Assembly (NCBI GenBank): GCA_022769365.1
Contig: JALEJO010000107.1
Span: 1-60,798 of the forward strand
Direction of reading: 5' to 3'
Length of the DNA: 60,798 nucleotides
From: Oscillospiraceae bacterium
GTDB lineage: Bacteria; Bacillota; Clostridia; Oscillospirales; Ruminococcaceae
Shown: positions 35,901 to 45,116 of the stretch, one piece after another
Layout: the number at the start of each line of letters is the position of its first letter
How positions within the stretch are numbered: position 1 is the first letter of the stretch
Program-made: the position numbers and the translations under genes
Notes under the pieces: model-generated
The model's database searches: none
What the model saw: the letters and a program-made list of their open reading frames with translations, nothing else
Told to the model about the DNA's origin: nothing

Positions 35901-37721
35901 ATGAATCCAAGAATTGATTATTTAAAATCTAAAACATCTTCATTGACTAATTCTCCGGGTGTTTATCTTATGAAAAATGAAAAGAATAAGATAATTTATG
36001 TTGGTAAAGCTAAGAATCTTATAAATAGAGTTTCGAGTTATTTTTTTTCAAATAATCATATTCCAAAAGTTGAATTAATGATTAATGATGTGTTCGATTT
36101 TGATTTTATAACAACGCAATCTGAATACGAAGCTCTTATTCTTGAATGTAATCTTATAAAAAAGCATAAACCGCAGTATAATATTCTTTTGATGGATGAT
36201 AAATCATATACTTATATATTTATTCCATCTATAGATTATCCACGGTTGACATTAAAAAAGCAGCGTGATGAACGTGGAAAATATTTTGGGCCGTATATAT
36301 CAGCTTCATATTCGAGGCTCCTTTTAAATGAGGCTAATGATTTATTCAAACTTCCAACATGTAAGAGGAATTTTGAAAAAAATTCACAGCGACCTTGTTT
36401 GAGGTATCATATGAATAAGTGTCAGGGGTACTGTAGAGGTAGTTTTTCGAAAAGTGAGTATTCTGATATTGTTGATGATGCTGTTTTATTTCTTCAATCA
36501 GGTTATAAAGAAACATTAAAAAAGTTGCATAATGAAATGCTTGAATCGGCTGAAAAGTTGAATTTTGAAAGATCAATATATTTAAGAGACAGACTCAAAG
36601 CGATAGATTCAATACAAAGTTCACAGGTTGTGATAGATAACTATTATAGCAATTGCGATGTAATTGCATTTGCAAAAAGTGATGCTGAGATATGTATTTC
36701 AGTTTTAATATATAGAAAAGGAAATATTGCAGATAAAGCTTTGTATTATTTTGAAGATTCTGTTATTGATGAGAATTTCTGGGAATCCTTTATAGTTCAA
36801 CATTATTTGAATTATAAAAATATACCGGATAAAATTATTCTTCCAGAATATTTTGGTGGAGATATTTCGCTTTTGATTGATTTTTTTAATATTTCTTTTT
36901 TTAAAAATGTTAAGGTTATATCTGCTCGTTCAGGAACTTCAAAGAATTTATATGAGCTCGCATTGAAAAATGCAATTGAACATATAACCGTTAAGCATGA
37001 GAAAAATAATAAGAATACACATATCTTAACAGAAATATATAAATCTTTGGATTTAGAATATTTTCCAAATTATATTGAATCATATGATATTTCTAATTTA
37101 GGTGATTCTGTTATTGTTGCTGGTATGGTCGTTTTTGAAAATGGAGAGCCGTTGAAAAGAGCGTATAAACATTTTAATTTGCCTCAGGATATGGGTCAAA
37201 ATGATTTTGAATGTATGTATCATATTTTAAAAAGGCGTTTAATTCATATTGGAAATGATAAAAAAGATATGTTTTTTAATAAAAAGCCCGATTTGATTCT
37301 TGTTGATGGTGGTGTTCAACATCTAAAGTTTGTTCAAAGAGCATTTGACGAACTTGGCATTGACAATATCTCTCTCTTTGGTATGGTAAAAAATAGCAAA
37401 CACAGAACAAGAGCATTGGTTGATTTGAATGGAAATGAAGTTTCTATAAGAAATAACCTTGAGGTTTTTAATTTTTTTACAAGGATACAGGATGAAGTAC
37501 ATCGTTTTTCTATTTCGTATATGAAAAGAAAAAATAAGAGTAGGTATCAGTCTGAAATATTGAATGTCAAAGGCATTGGTGAAGTTAAATTAAAAAAGCT
37601 GATGTCAAAATATAGAACTTTAAAATCTATAAAAGAGGCTGAACCTTCTGATATTCAAAAGTTGATATCTGTTAATGATGATGTTATGAAGGATTTAATC
37701 AAGGTTATAAATACTTTATAG
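35901..37721 (+). CDS. uvrC: Excinuclease ABC subunit C
   Basis: UvrC makes both incisions in nucleotide excision repair. The 606-residue protein has an N-terminal GIY-YIG nuclease (GVYLMKNEKNKIIYVGKAKNL, near 20-40), a cysteine-containing middle part (CLRYHMNKCQGYCRG) and a UVR helix pair that meets UvrB (EKLNFERSIYLRDRLKAI, near 215). An RNase H-like second nuclease (ESYDISNLGDS, DLILVDGGVQHL) and C-terminal helix-hairpin-helix motifs (NVKGIGEVKLKKL) complete it. CGGAGG precedes the start. Confidence 0.96.
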   Translation: MNPRIDYLKSKTSSLTNSPGVYLMKNEKNKIIYVGKAKNLINRVSSYFFSNNHIPKVELMINDVFDFDFITTQSEYEALILECNLIKKHKPQYNILLMDDKSYTYIFIPSIDYPRLTLKKQRDERGKYFGPYISASYSRLLLNEANDLFKLPTCKRNFEKNSQRPCLRYHMNKCQGYCRGSFSKSEYSDIVDDAVLFLQSGYKETLKKLHNEMLESAEKLNFERSIYLRDRLKAIDSIQSSQVVIDNYYSNCDVIAFAKSDAEICISVLIYRKGNIADKALYYFEDSVIDENFWESFIVQHYLNYKNIPDKIILPEYFGGDISLLIDFFNISFFKNVKVISARSGTSKNLYELALKNAIEHITVKHEKNNKNTHILTEIYKSLDLEYFPNYIESYDISNLGDSVIVAGMVVFENGEPLKRAYKHFNLPQDMGQNDFECMYHILKRRLIHIGNDKKDMFFNKKPDLILVDGGVQHLKFVQRAFDELGIDNISLFGMVKNSKHRTRALVDLNGNEVSIRNNLEVFNFFTRIQDEVHRFSISYMKRKNKSRYQSEILNVKGIGEVKLKKLMSKYRTLKSIKEAEPSDIQKLISVNDDVMKDLIKVINTL

Positions 37722-37736
37722 AAGAAAGGTTTGATT

Positions 37737-38297
37737 ATGAGAGTTATAACTGGAATTGCAAGAGGTACAAGACTTAAATCTTTTGAAGGTGATAATGTCA
37801 GACCTACTACAGATAAAGTGAAAGAAGCTATTTTTTCGTCTATACATTTTGTAGTTGAGGGTTCAAAAGTTCTTGATTTGTTTGCAGGAACGGGTCAGCT
37901 TGGAATTGAGGCACTTAGCAGAGGAGCGAATGGAGCTTTTTTTATTGACAATAGTAAAGATTCTATAAAATTGGTCGAACAAAATCTCAATTTATCTAAA
38001 TTAAAAGATTCAAAGATAAAAATAATCAATGAAGACAGTATTTTATTTCTTAAAACAAACACAGAAAAATTTGATTTTGTTTTTGTTGATCCACCTTATA
38101 GAAAAGGAATCATTCTTCAAGTTTTGAAAAATATTGAAAATAGTTTGAATGACAATGCTTATATTTTTTGTGAGCATGAAAAAGAATTAGAGTTGCCAGA
38201 AAAAATTGGCAATTTAAATCTTCAAAAAACATATAAGTATGGAAAAATATATGTTTCTTTGTATAGATATTTTTGTTTGGAAAGTGATGAAATATGA
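37737..38297 (+). CDS. rsmD: 16S rRNA (guanine(966)-N(2))-methyltransferase
   Basis: RsmD methylates G966 in 16S rRNA. From ATG 37737 the protein has 186 residues. It shows GIARGTRLKSFEGDNVRPTTDKVKEAIFS, the SAM-binding VLDLFAGTGQLGIEALSRGA and the amino-methyltransferase motif FVDPPY. TTG 37731 is rejected because the GAAAGG site is just before it. The stop overlaps the coaD start (ATGA), the common rsmD-coaD pair. Confidence 0.94.
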   Translation: MRVITGIARGTRLKSFEGDNVRPTTDKVKEAIFSSIHFVVEGSKVLDLFAGTGQLGIEALSRGANGAFFIDNSKDSIKLVEQNLNLSKLKDSKIKIINEDSILFLKTNTEKFDFVFVDPPYRKGIILQVLKNIENSLNDNAYIFCEHEKELELPEKIGNLNLQKTYKYGKIYVSLYRYFCLESDEI

Positions 38298-38791
38298 GAG
38301 TTGCAGTTTGTCCCGGAAGTTTTGATCCTGTTACGTTGGGACATATCGATATAATAAGACGTGCATCTAAATTATTTGACAAGGTAATTGTTTTAATTTC
38401 TGTTAATTACAACAAAAAAAATCCGTCTTTTTCAGTTGAAGAAAGAGTTGATTTAATAAAAAGATGCACAAAAGATATAAACAATATTGATATAGATATT
38501 CTTGATGGGTTGCTTGCGGACTATGTTGAGAAATGCAATGCAGTTGCAATTGTAAAAGGTTTAAGGGCAGTGTCTGATTTTGAATATGAGTTTCAGATGG
38601 CAATGGCTAACAAAAATCTTTATTCTGGTGCAGAAACCGTCTTTTTGACAACTTCATCTGAGTATATGTTTTTAAGTTCAAGTGTTGTTAAACAAATTGC
38701 ATATTTTGGCGGAGATATTTCCAAATTTATACCTGCTGAAATTGTTGAAACAGTTACCAATAGATTGAGAAAGGATGATAATAATGAGTAG
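38294..38791 (+). CDS. coaD: Phosphopantetheine adenylyltransferase
   Basis: CoaD adenylates 4'-phosphopantetheine, the penultimate step of coenzyme A synthesis. The 165-residue Rossmann protein begins VAVCPGSFDPVTLGHIDIIRRAS with the nucleotidyltransferase HxGH-type motif (TLGH). It continues with IVKGLRAVSDFEYEFQMA and the C-terminal SSEYMFLSSSVVKQIA. It is coupled to rsmD by overlap and overlaps the following gene by eight bases. Confidence 0.96.
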   Translation: MRVAVCPGSFDPVTLGHIDIIRRASKLFDKVIVLISVNYNKKNPSFSVEERVDLIKRCTKDINNIDIDILDGLLADYVEKCNAVAIVKGLRAVSDFEYEFQMAMANKNLYSGAETVFLTTSSEYMFLSSSVVKQIAYFGGDISKFIPAEIVETVTNRLRKDDNNE

Positions 38792-39236
38792 TATAGAAGA
38801 AATTCTTGAGAATATGGATGATTTGCTTGATAATTCAAAAACTCTTCCATTTACAAGTAAAATTTTAATTGATGCTGAACAGATGAGAGAACTTATAAAT
38901 GATGTCAGACTTAATATTCCTCAGGAAATCAAGAGAGCTAAGGTTATTGATTTTGACAGAGAAAGAATTTTAAAGTCAGCTGAAGAACAAGCTGAATCAA
39001 TTATAAGAAATGCAGAAACAAAAAAGGATGCTATGATTTCAGAACAAGAAATCACTAAAGAAGCGAAAAAACGTGCAGTTGAGATTTTAAATAAAGCTCA
39101 GAATACTTCAAAAGAAGTTAGAGCTGCATTAGATCAATACGTTGAAAAACGATTGACAGATGTTGAAACTGAGTTACAGAACACTATTAGTGCAATTAAA
39201 ACTACAAAAAATAAATATAGCGGCTATAAGAAATAA
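38784..39236 (+). CDS. Conserved coiled-coil protein, often annotated ATPase-like, function unknown
   Basis: From ATG 38784 the protein has 150 residues, nearly all predicted helical and highly charged. The heptad-rich stretch from about residue 50 to 140 (ILKSAEEQAESIIRNAETKKDA and on) resembles the stalk of ATP synthase b or V-ATPase E subunits and DivIVA-like proteins. No catalytic motif is visible. GAAAGGA lies upstream of the chosen ATG, inside the end of coaD. It is the last gene of the plus-strand block. The b-subunit resemblance is likely only a coiled-coil effect. Confidence 0.75.
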   Translation: MSSIEEILENMDDLLDNSKTLPFTSKILIDAEQMRELINDVRLNIPQEIKRAKVIDFDRERILKSAEEQAESIIRNAETKKDAMISEQEITKEAKKRAVEILNKAQNTSKEVRAALDQYVEKRLTDVETELQNTISAIKTTKNKYSGYKK

Positions 39237-39257
39237 TATCTTATAGCTGCTATATTT
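39213..39257 (+). terminator. Terminator hairpin overlapping the end of the coiled-coil gene
   Basis: AGCGGCTATAAG at 39219-39230 pairs with CTTATAGCTGCT at 39240-39251, with one G-U pair. The stem can extend outward by about six more A-T pairs. A T-rich stretch (TATATTTCTAATTTT) follows. The left arm lies in the last codons of the upstream gene. Confidence 0.6.
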
Positions 39258-39265
39258 CTAATTTT

Positions 39266-39306
39266 ATAATTGCACCAAATACAAATTTGGTGCAATTATG
39301 TTTTTA
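39266..39306. terminator. Second, strong hairpin between the convergent operons
   Basis: A perfect 15-bp inverted repeat (39266-39280 and 39285-39299, with core TTGCACCAAAT and ATTTGGTGCAA) surrounds an ACAA loop. On the plus strand it is followed by GTTTTTACTTT. It sits just beyond the 3' end of the minus-strand nadK. It may also act on that side, although the T-tract is better on the plus strand. Confidence 0.8.
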
Positions 39307-40146
39307 CTTTATCGGATGCATAAGCTTTTTGTTTAAAGTTTCAAAAAATGTACTTCCCTTAAAATCAACTATATTTACTGAGTAATTTGATTTTGTAATA
39401 TATAAAATATCTTTATCTAAAAAATCAGTTTCATTTTCTCCATCAGCATTTATAATAAGTTTCTGGTCATCTCGCAATTTAGTGCAGACTTCTATATTAC
39501 TTTTATCTGAAAAGATTAGTGGTCTTGCAAATAATGAGTGTGGACATATCAATGATAGCTCTATACAATTTAATTCAGGATGGATTACCGGTCCTCCAGC
39601 CGATAACGCATATGCTGTTGATCCTGTTGGTGTACTAAAAATTATACCATTTGCTCTGTATTTGCCCACTAAAATACCATCGGCTTTTACAGTAAATTCA
39701 CACATTTTTGACTTTGATTCATATATAACAATATCGTTTAAAGCTTCAAGATGTTTATTACAGATATTACCTTGTATCATCATTCTTTTAGAAACTTTAT
39801 ATTCCTTTGTAGAAAGCTTTTTAATTATTTCTAATTCGTCATGTTCAACTGATGACATAAATCCCAGTCGTCCAGTGTTAATTCCAACCAGTTTTATATT
39901 TGTATCCAAAAGCATTTTTGAACATTGGAGAATTGTTCCATCTCCACCAATTGCTATAATATAATCAATATCATTTTTTATGCTATTATAATCTGAAAAA
40001 AATACTTCTACATCTTCTTTAAGCATTATTTTATAAATGCTATCAATATATACGTTACATTTTATTTCATTTAAAATATTTATTATAGAAACAGTACATT
40101 TATAGGCATTTTCTTTTTGAAAATTTGGATATATATATACATTCAT
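39304..40146 (-). CDS. nadK: NAD kinase
   Basis: NadK phosphorylates NAD to NADP. The 280-residue protein shows the GGDGTILQ motif (near residue 68), the second signature TPTGSTAYALSAGGPV, where NAD binds, and the NADGE segment near 234. It is the last gene of the nusB operon; in transcription order it directly follows tlyA, with one base between them. Confidence 0.95.
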   Translation of the reverse strand: MNVYIYPNFQKENAYKCTVSIINILNEIKCNVYIDSIYKIMLKEDVEVFFSDYNSIKNDIDYIIAIGGDGTILQCSKMLLDTNIKLVGINTGRLGFMSSVEHDELEIIKKLSTKEYKVSKRMMIQGNICNKHLEALNDIVIYESKSKMCEFTVKADGILVGKYRANGIIFSTPTGSTAYALSAGGPVIHPELNCIELSLICPHSLFARPLIFSDKSNIEVCTKLRDDQKLIINADGENETDFLDKDILYITKSNYSVNIVDFKGSTFFETLNKKLMHPIK

Positions 40147-40147
40147 T

Positions 40148-40948
40148 TTATTTCTCCATCGACATCATTGCTATTGAAACAATTCTTTCTATATCAAAAT
40201 TCTTATTCTGAGATTTTTCTTGTTTTTTCTTCATATGTATAAGATATTCAGTATTACCTGAACCACCTTTTATCGGTGATGGTTCAAGATTTATTATATC
40301 TAAATTTATTGAGTTAAAATAATTAATTAAATCATATAAAAGCTTAATATGCACTTTTTTGTCTTTAACTATGCCTTTTTTACCAATATTTTTAATTCCT
40401 ACTTCAAACTGTGGCTTTATCAAAAATACAATTTTACCATCTGATTTAAGAAGTTCAACAGCATATTCTGTTATTTTTTTTAAAGAAATAAATGATACAT
40501 CAGTACATATGAAATCAAATAATACATCTGGATAGAGTTCCTTAAAATCTCTTATGTCAGTTTTCTCTATATTTAATATATGTTCATTATTTTTTAAACT
40601 TGGGTCAAGTTGATTTGACCCCACATCTACAGCATAAATCAAGCTTGCACCGTTTTGTAATAAGCAATCTGTGAATCCACCTGTTGATGCACCTATATCA
40701 AGGCAGATTTTATCTTTCACATTTATATTAAAATTGTCAATTGCATATTCGAGTTTTAGTCCGCCTCTTCCAACATATTTTTCATTTTCACCAACATATT
40801 CTATAATGTCATTTTCTTTAACATCAAAAGAAGGTTTACATACATTTTTTTTGTTTACAAACACTAAACCTTCTTTTATGTATTTTTTGGATAATTCTCG
40901 GCTTCTGGCTATTTTGCGATTAACTAATTCTATATCAAGTCTACTCAT
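40148..40948 (-). CDS. tlyA: TlyA family rRNA methyltransferase
   Basis: TlyA-type enzymes carry out 2'-O-methylation of rRNA. The 266-residue protein has an N-terminal S4 RNA-binding domain (RLDIELVNRKIARSRELSKKYI, residues 3-60). An FtsJ-like methyltransferase follows, with CLDIGASTGGFTDCLLQNGA for SAM binding, and later FICTDVSFISLKK and IKPQFEVG. It overlaps dxs by eight bases. Its place after ispA and dxs is the normal Firmicutes order. Confidence 0.94.
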   Translation of the reverse strand: MSRLDIELVNRKIARSRELSKKYIKEGLVFVNKKNVCKPSFDVKENDIIEYVGENEKYVGRGGLKLEYAIDNFNINVKDKICLDIGASTGGFTDCLLQNGASLIYAVDVGSNQLDPSLKNNEHILNIEKTDIRDFKELYPDVLFDFICTDVSFISLKKITEYAVELLKSDGKIVFLIKPQFEVGIKNIGKKGIVKDKKVHIKLLYDLINYFNSINLDIINLEPSPIKGGSGNTEYLIHMKKKQEKSQNKNFDIERIVSIAMMSMEK

Positions 40949-42842
40949 CTTTTAAAACCTTTTTTGCATATTCAGCTATTTTTTCAGGTGATAAACCTAT
41001 TTTGTCAGTTATAGAAGAAACTGATGCTTGTTTAAGAAAATCATTTGCTGCAATAATATGAAAATCACCATTAAATTGATTTTCTGATAACTTTTCTGCA
41101 ATCATATTTCCGATTCCGGAATATATATATGACTCTTCACACATAATTATATGTTTATAATTAAGAGCAATTTTGACTATATTTTCAGAGAAAGGAAAAA
41201 TTTTAGTTAATTTTATAAAATCTGGTTCAATATTATTTTCTGATAAAATTTCCATTGCTGATAGAACATTATCACATATTCTACCATATGAAATTAATAA
41301 AATTGATTTTTCTGAATTATTATTTTCAGTATAAACATAGTCAATAGATTGCAATTGAAAGATTTTATCGTTATTTATATTTTCATTTCCCCTTGGATAG
41401 CGTACACAAGCAAGGTATTTATCATCATAAACAGCAGTTTTTACGCACATCTTCAACTCTTCATATGTTGTTGGAGAGTAAATTGTTGTATTTGGAATTG
41501 ATGTAAGAAGTGAAATGTCAAACATTCCCTGATGAGTTTCACCGTCAAGTCCAACTATTCCTGCTCTATCTATCCCTATAACTACATGATTGTTCCCTAT
41601 TGAAACATCATGTATTAATTGGTCATAGGCTCTTTGTAAAAATGAAGAATATACAGCAAATATTGGTATCATTCCCTGAGAAGCAAGACCTGCTGCAAAA
41701 GTAACAGCATGCTGTTCGGCAATGCCAACATCAAAAAATCTTCTTGGGTATTTTTTTGCAAAATATTGCAGACCTGTACCATATTTCATAGCTGCTGTTA
41801 TTGCACATATTCGTTTATCATTATCAGCAAGTTCTACAATATATCTACCAAATACAGTAGAAAATGAATCTGTAGCTGATACTTCAGGATTACCAGTCAT
41901 AATATCAAATTTGGATACTCCATGATATTCGCCTGGATTTTCTTCTGCTGGAGTGTAACCTTTGCCTTTTGTTGTATTAGCATGTATAATAACAGGACAA
42001 TGGTAAGTTTTGGCAGCTTTTAAAGCGTTTTCCATACTTCTTAAATCGTTTCCGTCTACAGGTCCAAGATAGACAAATCCCATATTTTCAAACAAAGTGG
42101 TGTCTTTGCCGATAAATATTTTTTTGGTGCAATCTTTAACAGCTTTTAAACCCTTTGCAAGTTTAATTCCTATTTTAGGTATTCTGAGCAATCTTCTTTC
42201 TAGATGCTGCTTAGCTTTTACATATCCTTCATTTGTTCTGATTTTGCGTAAATATTGTGATAATGCTCCAACATTTTTTGAAATTGACATTTCGTTATCA
42301 TTTAAGATAATTATCATATTTCGTCGTGTTTTACCAGCATTATTCAATCCTTCATATGCCAGACCACCAGTCATTGCACCATCGCCAATTACAACAATTA
42401 CATAATGTTCTCTGTCACCATTTAATCTCATTGCATCTGAGATACCACAAGCGACAGATATGGACGTGCTGCTATGACCGCTTATAAATATGTCATGTTC
42501 TGATTCATCAGGCTTAGGAAAGCCTGAAAGACCGTTTTCTGTCCTTATTGTATTAAATTTATCTAATCTACCTGTAAGTATTTTATGTGTGTAACACTGG
42601 TGACCAACATCCCAAATAATTTTATCCTTTGGAGAATCAAAAACACGATGAATAGCCATAGTAATCTCAACTGCACCAAGATTGGAGGCAAGATGTCCAC
42701 CATTTTTTGATATAGTTGAAACAAGAATATCTCGTATTTCATCTGTCAGATACTCGCATTGTTCCAATGATAATCTTTTCAAATCATAAGGTAGATTAAG
42801 GGATTTTATATCTATCTCATTTTTATTTTTTAAATCACTCAT
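40941..42842 (-). CDS. dxs: 1-deoxy-D-xylulose-5-phosphate synthase
   Basis: DXS joins pyruvate and glyceraldehyde 3-phosphate with thiamine diphosphate to start the MEP pathway. The 633-residue transketolase-like protein shows GGHLASNLGAVEITMAIH, WDVGHQCYTHKILTGR and SGHSSTSISVACGISDA. The thiamine motif GDGAMTGGLAYEGLNNAG follows, then DVGIAEQHAVTFAAGLA with the catalytic Glu, and DRAGIVGLDGETHQG. It follows ispA by about 20 bases. Together with dxr and ispG elsewhere in the window, it shows the cell uses the MEP route. Confidence 0.97.
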   Translation of the reverse strand: MSDLKNKNEIDIKSLNLPYDLKRLSLEQCEYLTDEIRDILVSTISKNGGHLASNLGAVEITMAIHRVFDSPKDKIIWDVGHQCYTHKILTGRLDKFNTIRTENGLSGFPKPDESEHDIFISGHSSTSISVACGISDAMRLNGDREHYVIVVIGDGAMTGGLAYEGLNNAGKTRRNMIIILNDNEMSISKNVGALSQYLRKIRTNEGYVKAKQHLERRLLRIPKIGIKLAKGLKAVKDCTKKIFIGKDTTLFENMGFVYLGPVDGNDLRSMENALKAAKTYHCPVIIHANTTKGKGYTPAEENPGEYHGVSKFDIMTGNPEVSATDSFSTVFGRYIVELADNDKRICAITAAMKYGTGLQYFAKKYPRRFFDVGIAEQHAVTFAAGLASQGMIPIFAVYSSFLQRAYDQLIHDVSIGNNHVVIGIDRAGIVGLDGETHQGMFDISLLTSIPNTTIYSPTTYEELKMCVKTAVYDDKYLACVRYPRGNENINNDKIFQLQSIDYVYTENNNSEKSILLISYGRICDNVLSAMEILSENNIEPDFIKLTKIFPFSENIVKIALNYKHIIMCEESYIYSGIGNMIAEKLSENQFNGDFHIIAANDFLKQASVSSITDKIGLSPEKIAEYAKKVLKDE

Positions 42843-42861
42843 TTACTTATGCGAATAGAAA

Positions 42862-43734
42862 TCAATGTTTCCTATTCAGCAGCTCCTTTGTATATTTAAT
42901 CATAAATTCATTATCTGGAAAAGCTTCAAGTATTTTTAAAGCTTTATCTGTATATTTTTTTGCTCTTCTTTTTGATTCTTCAAGTCCGAGTATTGATACA
43001 AAAGTTGATTTATTTTCTTCAACATCACTATTTATAGGTTTTCCAAGCACTTCTTGGGTGCTTTCAACGTCAAGAATATCATCTATTATCTGAAAAGCAA
43101 GTCCGACACACATACCATATTCAGAAGCTTTGTCTACAAGATATTTTGGTGCATGAGCTGTTATTGCGCCCATTTTGCAGGCACATTGTATTAAAGCACC
43201 TGTTTTTGCAAGACACATAAGAGATAACTCCTCAACAGATACATTCTCTGAATTTTCAAGTTCAAGATCCATCTGCTGTCCACCTATCATTCCAAGAAAT
43301 CCGGTTGATTTTGAAAGTTCGGAAATAAGCTTTACTTTTATATCTGAATTTATTGTATCATCGTCAGCTATTACTTGAAAAGCATATGTTATAAGTGCAT
43401 CTCCCGCAAGTATTGCTGTGTACTCATCAAATGCCTTGTGGCAGGAAGGTTTTCCTCGTCTGAAATCATCATTATCCATTGCAGGAAGATCATCATGGAT
43501 AAGTGATGCTGTATGTATCATTTCAATTGCACAAGCGGCTATGCTTGCTTTATCTACTATACCATTACACATTTTACAGAATTCATATACAAGCATAGGT
43601 CTTACACGTTTGCCACCTGCCTGCATTGAATATTCCATTGCATCTATTACCCTTTTCTGGAACAAGTCATCTGTTACATTTTCAAATAAAGTGCACATTT
43701 TTGCATTAAATAAATCTATATATTCATTTTCCAT
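42862..43734 (-). CDS. ispA: Polyprenyl synthetase (farnesyl diphosphate synthase type)
   Basis: It builds short-chain prenyl diphosphates, probably farnesyl diphosphate, the primer for UppS. The 290-residue protein has GGKRVRPMLV, the first aspartate-rich motif HDDLPAMDNDDFRRGKPSCHK and the second motif FQIIDDILD. The two residues between the aspartates of the first motif (DDxxxxD form) match bacterial type II farnesyl synthases. It starts two bases after the xseB stop. Confidence 0.94.
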   Translation of the reverse strand: MENEYIDLFNAKMCTLFENVTDDLFQKRVIDAMEYSMQAGGKRVRPMLVYEFCKMCNGIVDKASIAACAIEMIHTASLIHDDLPAMDNDDFRRGKPSCHKAFDEYTAILAGDALITYAFQVIADDDTINSDIKVKLISELSKSTGFLGMIGGQQMDLELENSENVSVEELSLMCLAKTGALIQCACKMGAITAHAPKYLVDKASEYGMCVGLAFQIIDDILDVESTQEVLGKPINSDVEENKSTFVSILGLEESKRRAKKYTDKALKILEAFPDNEFMIKYTKELLNRKH

Positions 43735-43736
43735 AA

Positions 43737-43916
43737 TTATTCCTCGCTTTCTATATAATTAACCTGCAATTTTGCATTTTCAATTCTCTTTTTTATACTT
43801 CCTGAAATTTCAGTTCCCTTTTTATATAACTTAAGACTTTCATCAAGAGATAAAGTAGTATTTTCAAGCTTATTTGTTATTTCTTCAAGTTCTTTTATTT
43901 CTTCTTCAATGCTCAT
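43737..43916 (-). CDS. xseB: Exodeoxyribonuclease VII small subunit
   Basis: A 59-codon gene found by reading the minus strand between xseA and ispA. The product (MSIEEEIKELEEITNKLEN at the start) is an acidic helical hairpin with the family features SLDESLKLYKKG and a second helix ending VNYIESEE. XseB binds XseA to form exonuclease VII, which degrades single-stranded DNA. The ATG overlaps the xseA stop by one base (TAATG) and its stop lies two bases before the ispA start. It is easily missed because of its size. Confidence 0.93.
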   Translation of the reverse strand: MSIEEEIKELEEITNKLENTTLSLDESLKLYKKGTEISGSIKKRIENAKLQVNYIESEE

Positions 43917-45112
43917 TATAAATCCTCCGTTTCTACTACCTTAACTGTAATTTTTTTATTGAGTGATACTATTTCAAGGATATTATCTTTCTCAATATTA
44001 TCAATCGGTAATATAATTTTGCCGTCCTTGTACACTAAACAGAGCCCTTTTTCCATAATACTGCTTATGTTGTTTGATTCAAGTTTTTGATTTAGTATAC
44101 TATATTTATTTTCAATTGAAAAGATTTTCTTGTTTATGCAGTCATTAATACGATTTTCAAAAGAAATAGTTTTAGAAAGTAATTTTGAGTACTTATTATT
44201 TTTGTACGCAAGTCTGAAACGTTTATCTTTCTCATCAAAAATATTTTCTATTTTGCCTACTTTGTTCTTTAGTATTAAAGAAATTCTGTTATCGTATCTG
44301 ATACATATATCTAAAATATTCTGAAGTGAAATGGAACATAGTTCAGCCGCTGCTGAAGGCGTTGGTGCTCTTAAATCAGCTGTATAATCAGATAAGGTAT
44401 AATCTGTTTCATGTCCTATAGCTGCAATCACAGGAGTTTTCATAGCGTGAATAATATCACATATTTTCTCTGAATTAAATACAGATAAATCTTCAGATGA
44501 ACCTCCTCCCCTTGCAAGTATAACAGTATCTGCATTACCATTGTCAGCAAGTTTCAACATAGAACAAATATTCATTTCAGATTTATATCCTTGTACAGAC
44601 GTATTATAAACATCTATTATGCATATAGGGTTTCTTCTTGACATTATATTTATAATATCGTGAATAGCAGCTCCTTCTGATGACGTTACAACAGCAATTT
44701 TTTTAGGAAAAGATGGTATATCTTTTTTATTTTCAGATAAAAAATACCCCTTTTTCTCAAGATTTTCTTTAAGTTTAAGATACTTTAGATACTCCTCCCC
44801 TGCTCCTGATGCATAAACATCTGTGACATATAGCTGGAACGCTCCATCTCTTTCGTATATTCCAACGTTGCCTATAGTTACTACAGACATCCCATCATTT
44901 ATATCAAATTGAAGTTTTGAAACATAAGATGAGAACATACAAGCTCTTATTGATGAAGTTTCATCTTTTAAAACAAAATAATAGTGACCTGAAGAATAAT
45001 GTTTTTTTAGGTTTGTTATCTCACCTTTTACATATACTCCGCTAAGATTTTTATTATCTCTTAGATAATAGTTTGCATATCTGTTTAGCTGACTTACTGA
45101 TAAAATTGCCAT
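43916..45112 (-). CDS. xseA: Exodeoxyribonuclease VII large subunit
   Basis: XseA is the catalytic subunit of exonuclease VII. The 398-residue protein begins with an OB fold (LSVSQLNRYANYYLRDNKNL, GEITNLKKHYSSGHYYFVLKDE). Its catalytic core contains KIAVVTSSEGAAIHDIINI, DTVILARGGGSSEDLSVFN and IAAIGHETDYTLSDYTADLRAPTPSAAAE. A long coiled coil leads to the C-terminus, the XseB contact. It follows the TsaD-like gene by four bases. Confidence 0.96.
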   Translation of the reverse strand: MAILSVSQLNRYANYYLRDNKNLSGVYVKGEITNLKKHYSSGHYYFVLKDETSSIRACMFSSYVSKLQFDINDGMSVVTIGNVGIYERDGAFQLYVTDVYASGAGEEYLKYLKLKENLEKKGYFLSENKKDIPSFPKKIAVVTSSEGAAIHDIINIMSRRNPICIIDVYNTSVQGYKSEMNICSMLKLADNGNADTVILARGGGSSEDLSVFNSEKICDIIHAMKTPVIAAIGHETDYTLSDYTADLRAPTPSAAAELCSISLQNILDICIRYDNRISLILKNKVGKIENIFDEKDKRFRLAYKNNKYSKLLSKTISFENRINDCINKKIFSIENKYSILNQKLESNNISSIMEKGLCLVYKDGKIILPIDNIEKDNILEIVSLNKKITVKVVETEDL

Positions 45113-45116
45113 TAAA

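Noticed and set aside
39482..39964. Plus-strand open frame of 160 codons opposite nadK
   Set aside because: It is antisense to a clear NAD kinase with intact motifs; codon use and lack of a start signal mark it as a shadow.
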